From Thecamonas trahens ATCC 50062 (taxonomy: Eukaryota; Apusozoa; Apusomonadida; Apusomonadidae), in contig NW_013657679.1 of assembly GCF_000142905.1 (NCBI RefSeq), positions 126,657 through 190,656 of the forward strand: DNA of 64,000 nucleotides. The letters run 5' to 3'. The first letter of the stretch is position 1, and each line of letters opens with the position of its first letter. Position numbers and translations under genes: made by a program. Below, in pieces: positions 39,436 through 49,600 of this stretch. The notes beneath the pieces are model-generated. The model was not told where the DNA came from. It saw only the letters and a program-made list of their open reading frames with translations, and did no database searches.

Positions 39436-39955
39436 CTACTCGGAGAAGCCCTTCTCCCTCATGGCCGCCACGAGCTCGTCCTCGGTAGGGAAGCCCTGGC
39501 CACTGAGCTTGGACCAGTAGACGGTGCCAGCGTCGTCGGTGACCTCAAAGGCCCCAGACCGCGGCGATCCCTCGGGATTGCCCGCCACTTCCACGTCCGA
39601 TCCAAATGCCTTTTGGATCCAGGACACGGCGCGGCGGTATCGGCTGAAGTACCCTCAGTTGGTACTGGGGAGCAGGTACAGGAGAGGGGGGGGGGTGAGT
39701 GAGGGAAGGGGAAAAAATTGTGGGCAACGGGTGCCACCCGCACACATTGGCCATGGCGCCACCCGCACACGTTGGCCATGACGCCAGCCGCAGCCGCAGC
39801 CGAGGTCGCGTTCGCAGGAGGCGGGAGGGGGTTGGAGAGCGAGGCAAGAGGGGAGAATAGGGGGGGGGGGGGGGGGGGGGATGTGGGGAGGGGGCGTGGG
39901 GGGAGAAGGAAGGAAAGGCGTACCAGTACTCGATGGTGATGCTCTTAGACGACAT
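39436..39955 (-). CDS. SELENOW: Selenoprotein W with in-frame TGA (Sec) codon, one intron
   Basis: Small Rdx-family thioredoxin-like redox protein; 86 residues, essentially the family length. Exon 1 (39924-39955) is MSSKSITIEY plus two bases of a Cys codon. The intron is 39665-39923 (GTACGC...CAG), and exon 2 is 39436-39664. The splice creates TGT, giving Cys-Thr-Asn-Sec-Gly-Tyr, the CxxU redox motif, with Sec coded by TGA at 39657-39655. After the TGA the frame stays open with family features: YFSRYRRAVSWIQKAF, GSPRSGAFEVTDDAGTVYWS and KLSGQGFPTEDELVAAM. Conventional calling would stop at the TGA and keep only 63 residues from Met-Ser-Trp. It should be read together with the SECIS candidate downstream. 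Confidence 0.9.
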
Positions 39956-40145
39956 GTTGCAGGTGTGCGGCAGTGGAGTGTGAAAACTATCGAACGTTGG
40001 TCGATGGCTCGAGACTGCCAACCTTTTCATTGGGTCGGATTCGGTCAACGTCAGCCTTGGCTTGCAAGGTCGCCTTGCAGAGGCAAGACGGCGAAGAATA
40101 ATGGACCAGGGTACGAACGAGTACTTGATTCATATGTGCTGGATC

Positions 40146-41336
40146 CTACGATGACGATGACTCGTACGAGTAATCGTCGTCCTCAGCGTCGGGATCCGGT
40201 TCGTCCTCGTGCTCGCCGAGGTGCGGGATTGGGAAGCGGAGGATGGCGGCGATGCCGGTGAGCTGGGCCAGCTGCTCGCCCGAGACGTGGAGGGTGGAGA
40301 GAATGACGGCGTTGCCGCCCGACTCGCGGACTTCCTCGACAAGACCGACGTATTGGGCGCGCTCGGCGAGCGAATCGGCGCGGAAGAGGTTGTCGGTGAG
40401 GAGGAGGACCTCGACGGCGCCCATGGCGACGGCGAGGCGGACGTGGCGGAGGCCGTAGCAGGCCGAGTCCTCGTCAACGCGCAGCGTGTCAAAGAAACGG
40501 GCCAGAAGGGCGACCTCGGACGCCGCCTTGGTGTCGGACATCTGGGCGACAACGCCCGGGTCGGCCAGAACTTCCTTGAGCGCGTGTTTGTGGCCGGACG
40601 ACGAGTGGGCGAGGAGGAACTTGGGGCGGAACTCGAGCATGGCGCGGTCCTCGGCAGCGGTGGCCTTGGCCATGATGGCATCAAGGGCCGAGGCGTTGAC
40701 AAAGCCGGGTGAGGCGAGGATACAGACCTTGATGCGGTCGAGGTCGATGTGTGTCTTGAGCGCCACGTAGATGGCGGCAAAGAAGCGGGCAAGCGCCTTG
40801 TCGTGTTGTGCCGCCGAGTGCTTGCGCTTTCGTGGAATGGCCATTTCGATCTTTTGCCGAACGACAGTCATCGACGAGGTGATGAGGCAGACGTACGCGA
40901 GACCCTCTTGCATGACAACCGCAGCAACCTCGGCCGCCGATCTCACGTCACAAGCCTCCTTGAGCCGGTCGTGGTACATCGAGTCCCACTCATCCTTGCT
41001 CAACTTCAGCTTGCGGTTGAGCACAATGGTGTGCGAGTGGTACCCGCCAAGCTTGACGTCCTTGGACTCGGAGACGTTGCGCCCCGAGACGCGGATCTCC
41101 GAGTCCGCCGCCTCGTACGACACCCGCTCGACACGGATAGCGAGCCGGATCTTCTTGCGCTCGGCCTCGGACGAGCCCGTGGCGGTCGAGCGGACAACCT
41201 TGCGGACCGTCGACATTTCCAGCACATCTCCAGGCGCAATGAGGTTGTATACATGCCACAGATCGTCCAACTCGTTTGGAATGACCACCACATAGCCCGA
41301 GCCCGTCCGGTCGAACTTCTTGCCCACAAGCTTCAT
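40146..41336 (-). CDS. PELO: Pelota/Dom34 ribosome-rescue factor
   Basis: eRF1 paralogue that, with Hbs1, releases ribosomes stalled on broken or non-stop mRNA. 396 residues, normal length. The start MKLVGKKFDRTGSGYVVVIP at 41336 matches the family; the open frame extends further upstream but not with conserved sequence. The N-terminal Sm-like domain (residues ~1-130) includes DDLWHVYNLIAPGD and lacks the GGQ and NIKS motifs of eRF1, as expected. The central domain holds MQEGLAYVCLITSSMTVVRQ and IPRKRKH; the third domain holds RADSLAERAQYVGLVEEVRE and GGNAVILSTLHVSGEQLAQL. An acidic/Ser tail ends it. Intronless. Confidence 0.95.
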   Translation of the reverse strand: MKLVGKKFDRTGSGYVVVIPNELDDLWHVYNLIAPGDVLEMSTVRKVVRSTATGSSEAERKKIRLAIRVERVSYEAADSEIRVSGRNVSESKDVKLGGYHSHTIVLNRKLKLSKDEWDSMYHDRLKEACDVRSAAEVAAVVMQEGLAYVCLITSSMTVVRQKIEMAIPRKRKHSAAQHDKALARFFAAIYVALKTHIDLDRIKVCILASPGFVNASALDAIMAKATAAEDRAMLEFRPKFLLAHSSSGHKHALKEVLADPGVVAQMSDTKAASEVALLARFFDTLRVDEDSACYGLRHVRLAVAMGAVEVLLLTDNLFRADSLAERAQYVGLVEEVRESGGNAVILSTLHVSGEQLAQLTGIAAILRFPIPHLGEHEDEPDPDAEDDDYSYESSSS

Positions 41337-41762
41337 AGTTTGTGGCGAGGAAGAGAGAGAGAGAGGTGCAGGGGTAGGTTTGGTAGAGGGTGGCAGAGGT
41401 GGGGTGAGGAGAGGTGGGTGCAATCGTGAGCAATAGGTCGAGCACGAGTATGAGGCAGACCAAGTCCCGCTAGCAGGGAGAGCTCCAGCTCTGTTCAGAC
41501 ACTCGCACACAGCACGAGACAACAGGACATCAGGGATCAGATACCGAGAATGTGACATAGGTGGCTGATGCGCCTTGTGGGTCGCGATCTGGATGGGGCT
41601 TTCGCTGTTATCCTCCCCCATCCCCCCCCCCTTCCCTTGGTCAAGTCGCGCGTCCAGGAGAGCGACTCAGCAGAGAGGGCGACTTGGCCAAGACCGCCAG
41701 CCACAGCCACAGCCACACCACGCTACTGGCGCGGCACACTTGTCTTGGGCAGCTGTGGGAAG
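41337..41762. other. Divergent intergenic region
   Basis: Promoters of Pelota and TFIIB. The Pelota frame stays open to 41621, but the translated segment is not conserved-looking. No gene seen. Confidence 0.5.
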
Positions 41763-42982
41763 ATGGCTAGCATGCGCAAGAGTGCAGACTCGTTCGACAT
41801 TGTCATCGACAGAACAAGGACGTGTAGCAACTGCAAGACGAGCCCAGCCAACGTAGTCGAAGGTATGTTTGTGGTGGTGGCTCTCAGGTCGAGACCAAAG
41901 TCGGGAAGCGCTGGCGGTGATGCGGGGAGCGGGCGGCAGGCGAGTATGGACTCATCGAATAGACCGGCTGGTGAAATTCTGGACGTGATGCGGGGTTGGG
42001 CATGTGGGGGAGGGGGGAGATAGACTTTGACGGAGGCATGCTCATCTGCCGCGACTGTGGGATGGTGTTCAGAGAGGCTGTGCTCGACTACCGCGAGGAG
42101 CGGCGGAGCATCAAGTCGGACGATGGTAACGAGAAGGATCACTCGCGGTCGACAGCTACCAACAACACTCTCCACACATCGGGCCTGGGCACAGTGGTAG
42201 GCAAGGTCCGCGGACGCGCATTCATGACCAAGGCCGAGAAGCAGCTGAAGAAGCGCAAGCAGGAGGCGATGCCGGCCATCGACAGGCTGCTGCTTCAGGG
42301 CAACGACTGCATCCGGACCTATGCCGAGCACCTGCAGGTCCCGCCCAAGATCACCGACATTGCGCAAAAGCAGTTCAAGGAGTTTGTGGAGAAGATGACG
42401 CCCGTCGGCGCGAGAGCCATGGGCAACGAGCCGCCGGTCAATGCTGTCAACCTCAAGCCCATCAAGAACAAGAACACCAACCTGCCCGAGTACGCCGCCG
42501 TCGCACTCCTCTGGGCATGCCGCCTTGAAAAGGTGCCGCGGACGCTCAAGGAGCTGCACAAGATCCTCAAGATCAAGCAGAAGAAGATCCGCGCTGCCCT
42601 TAAGGCCTACCGCAACATCGCCGGCCTCTCCGACGCCGCCAAAACCTCGCACGCAGACTACCTGGGCCGTTACGTCTCTGAGGTCGGCATGTCGCACGCC
42701 CTCATTCGCGTGGCCCAGGCCGCCGCCAACAACGTCAAGCACATCGACGAGCTCTCCGGCAAGCGCCCGCAGACCATCTCCGCCGGAATCATCATGCTTG
42801 TTGCCACCATCGCCAACGAGAACATCAGCGTCGATCGCATCACCGCCACCACAGGCGTCGCCGCCACCACCGTCACCAAGACCCACCAGACTATGGTCTC
42901 GCACCAGGAACAGCTTCTCCCGCGCGACTTTCTCCTCAAGTACGGCATGCTGCCGTCGTCGTCAACAGTCCCGCCGCAGTAG
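41763..42982 (+). CDS. GTF2B: Transcription initiation factor TFIIB, one intron
   Basis: RNA polymerase II general factor that bridges TBP-DNA and the polymerase. 352 residues. Exon 1 (41763-41862) carries the first half of the zinc ribbon (RTCSNCKTSPANVVE). The intron is 41863-42023 (GTATGT...TAG), and exon 2 (42024-42982) starts DFDGGMLICRDCGMVF, completing C-x2-C...C-x2-C. The B-reader/linker region VLDYREERRSIKSDDG follows. Two cyclin folds are present: first KQKQEAMPAIDRLLLQ through YRNIAGL, second SDAAKTSHADYLGRYVSEVG through LPRDFLLKYG. It is TFIIB rather than Brf1 because no C-terminal Brf extension is present. The second cyclin fold diverges from animal TFIIB. Confidence 0.9.
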
Positions 42983-43192
42983 ACGCCACAGAACCTCATT
43001 GTATCCATGGTCACAATGATGATGATGACCATGACCATAGCCATTGTAAAGGAATAACTTTGACCGGGAGCAAGAAGAACATGCCGCTGATCAGTCTCCG
43101 TCGGGCGTTGGGCCCGCCGCCACAGCCAGCTGCGTGTCCGCGACGCACCGTGAGCAACACCAAAGTTCGGCAGCCCAGCACCACCACTCACA

Positions 43193-43233
43193 CCACTCAC
43201 ACACACACCACACACACACACACACACACACCA
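43193..43233. repeat. (CA)n microsatellite
   Basis: CAC/CACA dinucleotide run immediately before the start codon at 43240, so it would lie in the 5' leader of the next gene. Confidence 0.9.
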
Positions 43234-43239
43234 CTCGAC

Positions 43240-43937
43240 ATGAGGGCATTTGCAGCAGGCCTCCCCAGTCAAGGCCTTCTCACTGCTCCAAACCTTGAAC
43301 TTCCTGTACGGACCCAGACCAGCTGCTCCCCTTCCCTTGCCCCCCCTTCCTCCTTCCCCCTCGCTTCCTCAATCACTCACTCGCTCCTTACACACCCGCG
43401 CAGGAGACGAAACAGCTCCAACGGGTCCTTCCGTCCTCGGCTACAATCTCTGGCTGTCGCATTGGCAACGATGAGCGGTCCAATGTTTTGTCACGGTTCC
43501 TCACCCCGGGTGCAGAGGCCGAGTCTGCACGGACGCGGAAGCGATCGCAAGCGAGGCTGGAGAGCCTGGCTCGGGGGAAGACCGCGACTGCAGCTGCACC
43601 AGTGACGGGCACGGGTGTGCCACGCACGCCACCGCGGCGGGATTGCTCGTTTGACCTCTCGCTCGACGCCGTCACGGCACTGCTACCGTCGCCGTCGCCG
43701 GCCAGTCGACGTAAGCGTCCGCGTGAGGGTGAGCGCAAGCGCGAGCCACTGGTTAGCCGCGATGCCAACACGCTTCCACAGCCACAGCCGTGCTCGCACC
43801 CGCACCCGCACTCGCAGTCGGCAAGCTTGAGCCTGGCGGCACTGACACAGCCGCCCGTGGCCAAGAAGCACAAAGCGCTGCAGGCCAAGCCGGCCGGCGC
43901 ACGATCGCGGTCGCGGCGCAACCCGTTTGCCGTTTAA
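43240..43937 (+). CDS. Small basic uncharacterised protein, one intron
   Basis: Predicted 199 residues; not recognised. Exon 1 (43240-43305) codes MRAFAAGLPSQGLLTAPNLE and two more residues. The intron is 43306-43403 (GTACGG...CAG, pyrimidine-rich), and exon 2 (43404-43937) begins ETKQLQRVLPSSATISGCRI. The model rests on phase agreement and on intron features shared with neighbours. The sequence is Arg/Ser/Pro-rich with bipartite basic clusters (SRRKRPREGERKRE, KKHKALQAKPAGARSRSRR), so nuclear localisation is likely. RDCSFDLSLDAVTALLPSP could be a short conserved motif. It converges with the Arb2 gene, 11 bp apart. Confidence 0.6.
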
Positions 43938-43948
43938 GCTCTGCTGGG

Positions 43949-45115
43949 CTAGCTGGCGGCGGCAAGCGCGATGGCAAACTGCTCAAAGACGCCGTCGATG
44001 CACGCCCACGAGGTGTACTCGTGCTTGTGGTGTCCGGCGGAGCGGTTGATGCACTGCGAGCCCTTGGCCTTGACGGTGGCGCCCATGGCGCGGCGCGACG
44101 CGATCCAGTTGACAAGTCGCGTCTTGACAAACTCGCGGACCCGTGGCGAGAACATCCGGTGGTCGAACCGGTTCATCGAATCGGTGTACGCAATGGCGGC
44201 GAGGCCGGCGTCGAGAAGCTCGTCGCCATGCTGCTCGAGCAAGAATGTGGTGCACACGCCGCCGAACGAGTGTGCAACAATGGCGATCTTGGCCGCCGGC
44301 GAGGCCCGAATGAAGTTCTGGTACACGTACAGGCTGTGGGCCTCGGGCGTTTCGGAGCCATCGACGTATCGGTGGAGAGGTTCGCCGTCGGCAGCCTCGC
44401 CGACCTTGACTCTGTTCTCGTTCGGGTTAAGGATAGCGAGCGCGTAGCCCTCAGCGAGCGCGCGCTCAATGTACGGCAACATGCTGCCCTCGTCGAGCGT
44501 GTTGTTCATGCACAGCTTGCGCGCCCACATGCCGGCCCGCACCGCGCCGGCTCCATGAATGAGTACCATCAACTTGTCTTTGTTGGTGTAAAAATCGCGC
44601 GAGAGGAAGACCTTGGATGTCAGCTCGTCGGCGCCCACGCCCTCAGCCCGCACCGTCGCGCATCCGGCCTCACCCGCCGCCACTGTTGCCTCAAACAGCT
44701 CCCGCCCAGATGTTTCCTTGATCGGAAGCGTCACTTCGACCAACCCGTATAGCTCGCGCATCAGCCGCTGGATGTGAACAATGACAGCATCGCCCAGCGC
44801 ATCGTAGTGCTTCTGGCCCTGCCACTCAAAGCCCTCGCCGGACTCGATCTGCACCATCCGTCCGCCCCGAAAGCAGTACCCGCATGCGGTCATCTCGGAC
44901 GAGACAATGGCATCAGTCGGACTTGCCGAACACCCTGTCGCTCCAGCGCCGCCAGCCTGGCCTGCGGTAGCGCCGGCGCTTTCATCACATCCAGTCGATG
45001 GGCCTGGCGCCTCGGGCGTGTCGTCCGCTACCACCGTGGCCGCCTCCACAAGCGCCTCAATCTCAGCTCCAGCCTCCACCTCGTCGCGACGCACAAGCTC
45101 TTCGTCCACGTCCAT
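43949..45115 (-). CDS. Arb2-domain (FAM172/ARB2A-like) alpha/beta-hydrolase fold protein
   Basis: 388 residues from MDVDEELVRRDEVEAGAE at 45115; the frame continues open to 45283 without conserved sequence. The Ala/Glu/Gly-rich N-terminus is disordered. The Arb2 domain starts near CGYCFRGGRMVQIESGEGFE (~residue 95), continues QKHYDALGDAVIVHIQRLM, then DKLMVLIHGAGAVRAGMWAR, MLPYIERALAEGYALAILNP, AHSLYVYQNFIRASPAAKIA and the nucleophile-elbow-like IVAHSFGGVCTTFLLEQ. CSH-type Arb2 proteins act in heterochromatin silencing (fission yeast Arb2, partner of Argonaute) and splicing control (animal ARB2A). The Ser in HSFGG is kept, but catalysis has not been shown for the family. Confidence 0.85.
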   Translation of the reverse strand: MDVDEELVRRDEVEAGAEIEALVEAATVVADDTPEAPGPSTGCDESAGATAGQAGGAGATGCSASPTDAIVSSEMTACGYCFRGGRMVQIESGEGFEWQGQKHYDALGDAVIVHIQRLMRELYGLVEVTLPIKETSGRELFEATVAAGEAGCATVRAEGVGADELTSKVFLSRDFYTNKDKLMVLIHGAGAVRAGMWARKLCMNNTLDEGSMLPYIERALAEGYALAILNPNENRVKVGEAADGEPLHRYVDGSETPEAHSLYVYQNFIRASPAAKIAIVAHSFGGVCTTFLLEQHGDELLDAGLAAIAYTDSMNRFDHRMFSPRVREFVKTRLVNWIASRRAMGATVKAKGSQCINRSAGHHKHEYTSWACIDGVFEQFAIALAAAS

Positions 45116-45620
45116 AACTTTCTCAACCGCGACTTTGTCGAGTGAGATACTGATGGACCAAGGTGCGTGTGGTGGTGTGCTGGTCTGGCTGCGCACTGCA
45201 CTGTGCTTGTGCTCTCCATTCCTTCCTACCTTCCTTCCATTTTCCATCAACGGCTCGCTGATGATACGGGCAGCGCACGGCATAGCCCACTATCGATCAC
45301 ATTCGATGATTCTGGATGAACACACTGTTGTTTATCCGTACCTCCTCGCCAACGCATCAGCCGACCCACGGGCAGAGCTTGGTGGCGATGATCGTGTGCA
45401 GACACCACGGCGTCGGGGTGCTCAACTATCAGAGACGACTCTCGACACAATAGCAACGTTGTACAGACCATGGCGAGCATATCTAGCTCAACCCTACCCA
45501 TCCCATCCGTCACCGCGAAGGCTCACCTAACAGATCGGGGGGTGAGGGGCAAAATAGATGGTACGATGATCGGCAGATATCCAGCTAGCTCAAACCACGC
45601 AGCGTCACCATCACTTGCGA
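45116..45620. other. Intergenic region
   Basis: Upstream of the Arb2 gene and downstream of the tiny prefoldin-like gene, both on minus. An unused open frame continues from the Arb2 gene to 45283. No further gene seen. Confidence 0.5.
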
Positions 45621-46091
45621 TCATGTGTGGAACGTGGCCTCAAGCTGGGCTTCGACAACATGCAACTCATCACGCTTCTCCCGACGAAGTTTGTGCGGAT
45701 CGGCGGTGCGGAACAAGACCTTGCCCTTGCGCGCGTAGACAACTGGCGCGCCACTGACCGGAAGCTGCGACAGCTCGGCCACCTCGGCCTCCAGAATCTC
45801 CCGCTGTAGTCCATCATCCCACCACCACCCACCACCACCCCATCCACACCATTCATCCATGCCATCGCCATCCATACCATCGCCATCGCCATCGCCATCG
45901 CCGTCATTGTCTCGTCCATCAGTCCACGCAAGGTCAAGTTACCGTAACCCCCCCCCCCCCCGCCCCCCCACCCACCACCACCACCACCACCACCACCACC
46001 CTCCCTCCCTCCCTCATACATCGCATACACAACTCCTCATTCCCGCACATACCTTTGTTGCAAGCTCAGCCACCTTGTTCTGCCCGTCCAT
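45621..46091 (-). CDS. Tiny prefoldin-beta-like coiled-coil protein, one intron
   Basis: Predicted 73 residues. Exon 1 (46053-46091) codes 13 residues, MDGQNKVAELATK, followed by a strong donor GTATGT. The intron is 45804-46052, full of G-runs and GGT repeats, and ends GACTACAG. Exon 2 (45621-45803) continues REILEAEVAELSQLPVSGAP, then VYARKGKVLFRTADPHKL and a closing helix RREKRDELHVVEAQLEA. Helix, beta-hairpin (VVYARKGKVLF) and helix is the prefoldin beta-subunit plan; the closest pattern I recall is the ASNSD1 upstream-ORF protein (ASDURF) of the PAQosome. Residue matches are weak, so the family call is tentative; the exon model is firmer. Confidence 0.55.
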
Positions 46092-46622
46092 CCTGCACAC
46101 GTGTCCAAGTCGAGTGAGTCTGGAAGACCGTCGTCATTCGCCGGCAAGCGAAGCTAGCACAGCTGATGACACAGATCAGAACAGATCCATCCAGGTCGGC
46201 GGAGGAAGACACAAGGCACAGCCACCAAAACAGCACAGCTACTACCTCTAATTGGTACCTCATCATGCTTTGGTACGAAGTAATACAACATCCCAGCCCA
46301 TGATGGGACATAGCTAGCTCGCCCTTGCCCCTCCCCCCCCCCCCCCCCCCCCCTTCCGGCATCAACGCCAAACACCGCAGCCGCCCACCACAGCATCCAA
46401 AGGACATCCCTCCAACGTTCTTTTCACATGGCAACGGTATTAGTAGCCCCGATGGCGCAAACGGCTCCAAAGTATGGCTGCTCTCTGCTGGTGCGGGCGA
46501 GAGCGGAGAGGCGACGAAATGGCGACGGCGGAGCAAACGGGCAGAGAGCAAAAGGAGCGGGAGGGGAGGGGGGCAGCGGGAGCGGGAGGAGACACTCCTC
46601 GTGAACAAGTGCTAAGCGGAGG
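46092..46622. other. Divergent intergenic region
   Basis: Promoters of the prefoldin-like gene and the calcium pump. A run of ~18 C lies at 46336-46353. No gene seen. Confidence 0.5.
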
Positions 46623-49600
46623 ATGAGGGTGGCACTGGCAAGTCTGCTGGACATCAACCGGGCATTGGAGGATGGAGATACTAGTGTACTGGCACTCTCG
46701 GGTGGTGTGGAGGGTCTGGCTGACGCTCTGGCCTCGTCAACGTCGGCAGGTCTGTCGTCCAGCGCCGTAGTTGACGACGCTCTCCTTGCTCGGCGGGAGA
46801 TGTACGGGACGAACAAGATTGAAGAAGAGCCTGCTGCCAGCTTTTTCGCTCTCTTCTGGGAAGCTTCTTATGGCGACCTGACCATGCGCATTCTGCTCGT
46901 TGCTGCCGCTGTCTCGCTTGTCGTCGGCACGCTCGAAGACAACAAGCTGGGGTGGATCGAGGGTTTTGCTATTTTCCTTGCCGTCTTTATCGTCGCCATG
47001 GTCACTGCCACCAACGACTATATCCAGGAGCGCCAGTTCAAAAAGCTCAACGATGTCAAGCAGAGCTTTTCGGTCAAGGTTCTCCGGGGCGGTGAGGAGG
47101 TCTCCATTCTGGTGTTTGATGTCGTGGTCGGCGATGTGGTAGTCCTCGAGCGCGACGACGCCGTCCCGGCAGACGGCATCCTCATCCACGGCGACTCGAT
47201 CCTGCTCGACACCTCGCAACTCAACGGTGAGTCTGTTGAAACTCGGGTCCACCCTGGCGCGCCGTTCCTCCAGTCAGGCACCCGCATCTCACAAGGCTTT
47301 GGCACAATGCTTGTCACCGCAGTCGGCGAGCACACACTGTGGGGCGAGACGCTCGCCCTGCTCTCCAAGGGCAACCCAGAGCCCAAGACGCCGCTGCAGC
47401 GCAAGCTTCACAAGCTTGCCACTGACATCGGGAAGGCCGGATTCGTCTTTGCTATCATCGTCTTCCTCGTCCTCACCATCTCGTTCCTCATCAAGGAGTC
47501 GCAAACCAAGGACGGCGTCGAGGCCGATACCCACACCTTTTCGGAGATCCTCGAGTTTATTATCATCGCCATCACCATTGTTGTTGTCGCTGTGCCCGAG
47601 GGCCTCCCGCTGGCGGTCACCATCTCGCTCGCGTACTCGATGTCGAAGATGTACAAGGACAACAACCTTGTCCGTCGCCTCGTCGCTTGCGAGACCATGG
47701 GCGGCGCCACCCAGATCTGCTCCGACAAGACGGGAACGCTAACCCAGAACAAAATGCTCGTTGCCGCCGGCTGGTACTTTGGCGCCAGCTACGTTGATCC
47801 TGCGATTGGCCCGCCAAGCGCGGCAGACTTTGGCATCACGCCTGCTGCACGGTCCTACGTCACCCTCCTTGCCGAGGGCATTGCTGTCAACTCGTCGGCG
47901 ACGCTCCATGCCGCGCCAGCCGAGCCAGCTCAGGGCGAGGCTGACGCCGAGGCCGGCGCCGCACCCGTGCCGGGCGTCACCATCATCGGCTCCAAAACCG
48001 AAGGCGCTCTGCTCCTGTACGCTGGCACAAACCTTGGGACGCACTACGGCCCGCTGCGGGCGGCTGCAGACTTCCGCAAGCGGTTTTCGTTCTCGCCGAT
48101 CAAGAAGCGCATGTCCGCCATTGTGCGCAAGCCGACCGGCGGCTTCCGCCTCCACATGAAGGGCGCAGCCGAGATTGTGCTTGGCATTGCGCAGTACACA
48201 TTCGGGGCGTCGGGCGAGGCTGAGCTGATCACCCCGTCCAAGCGCGCCGAGCTCGAGGCTCTCATCGGCGAGCTCGGCTCCATGGGCCTCCGCGTCCTCG
48301 CCCTCGGCTACGCCGACTACGAGCACGACACCCCCGAGTGGGACGGCGACGACGAGCCCGACGACGTGCCGCTCATCCTCCTCGCCCTCGCTGCCATTGC
48401 TGACCCGGTTCGGCCCGAGGTACCGACTGCGGTCGGCGAGTGCATGGACGCCGGCATCACCGTCCGGATGGTGACCGGCGACAACGTGCTGACGGCCTCG
48501 CACATTGCCCGCGAGTGCGGCATCCTCGGCGACGGCGACGTCGCCATCGAGGGCTCGGTCTTCCGCAACATGCCGCGCGAGGAGGTCCTTGAGATCCTCC
48601 CGCGACTCCGGGTCATTGCCCGCTGCTCGCCCAAGGACAAGAACGTGCTAGTCAACATGCTCCGTGAGCAGGGCGAGGTGGTGGCGGTGACCGGCGACGG
48701 TTCCAACGACGCACCGGCGCTCAAGGACGCCGACGTTGGTCTCTCGATGGGCATCATGGGCACCCGCCTCGCTATTGATGCCTCGGACATTGTCATTCTC
48801 GACGACAACTTCAAGTCGATTGTCAACGCCGTCGTGTGGGGTCGTGGGGTCTTTGACAACATCCGCAAGTTCCTCCAGTTCCAGCTCACCGTCAACGTTG
48901 TCGCGCTCTCGCTCGCGCTTGTCGCCGCCGTCGGCCAGCGCGGCATCCCGCTCAAGGCCGTCCAACTCCTCTGGGTCAACCTCATCATGGACACCATGGC
49001 TGCGCTCGCGCTTGGCACCGAGGTTCCGACCCGCGACCTGCTCAGGCGCGCGCCGTATGGCCGCGACATTGCGCTCATCTCGCCGGTCATGTGGCGCAAC
49101 ATCATCGGTCAGTCTGTCGTCCAGCTCGCCATCCTCATCCCGCTCCTCTTTGCCGGCGAATCGCTCCTCAATCTCGACACCTCGGCCAACCCGCAGGACC
49201 TCATCTACCTCGAGACACTCATCTTCAACATCTTTGTCATGCTCCAGGTCTTCAACGAGATCAACGCCCGCAAGGTCAACAACGAGTGGAATGTCTTTGA
49301 AGGCTTCTTTACCAACGCCATCTTTGTTGGCGTCATCATCATCACCCTCATCCTCCAGGTCTTTCTTGTCCAAGTCGGCGGCCGCATCACCAACACCACA
49401 CAGCTGACCGCTATCGAGTGGCTTGTTTGCATTGCCATCGGCCTCATCTCGCTCCCGGCCGGTGCACTTATCCGCCTTATCCCAGTCTCATCGGGCACCA
49501 CCGATGCTCAGTCAACGCGCATCGGCGAGCGGACTGCCGACGATGACCGTGTTCCGCCGACGCCTGGCAGTGACGACGACGACAGCGGCATTCCGCCGGC

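Noticed and set aside
45247-45513. Minus-strand frame upstream of the Arb2 gene as an extra exon
   Set aside because: No in-phase donor or conserved sequence joins it to the Arb2 frame.
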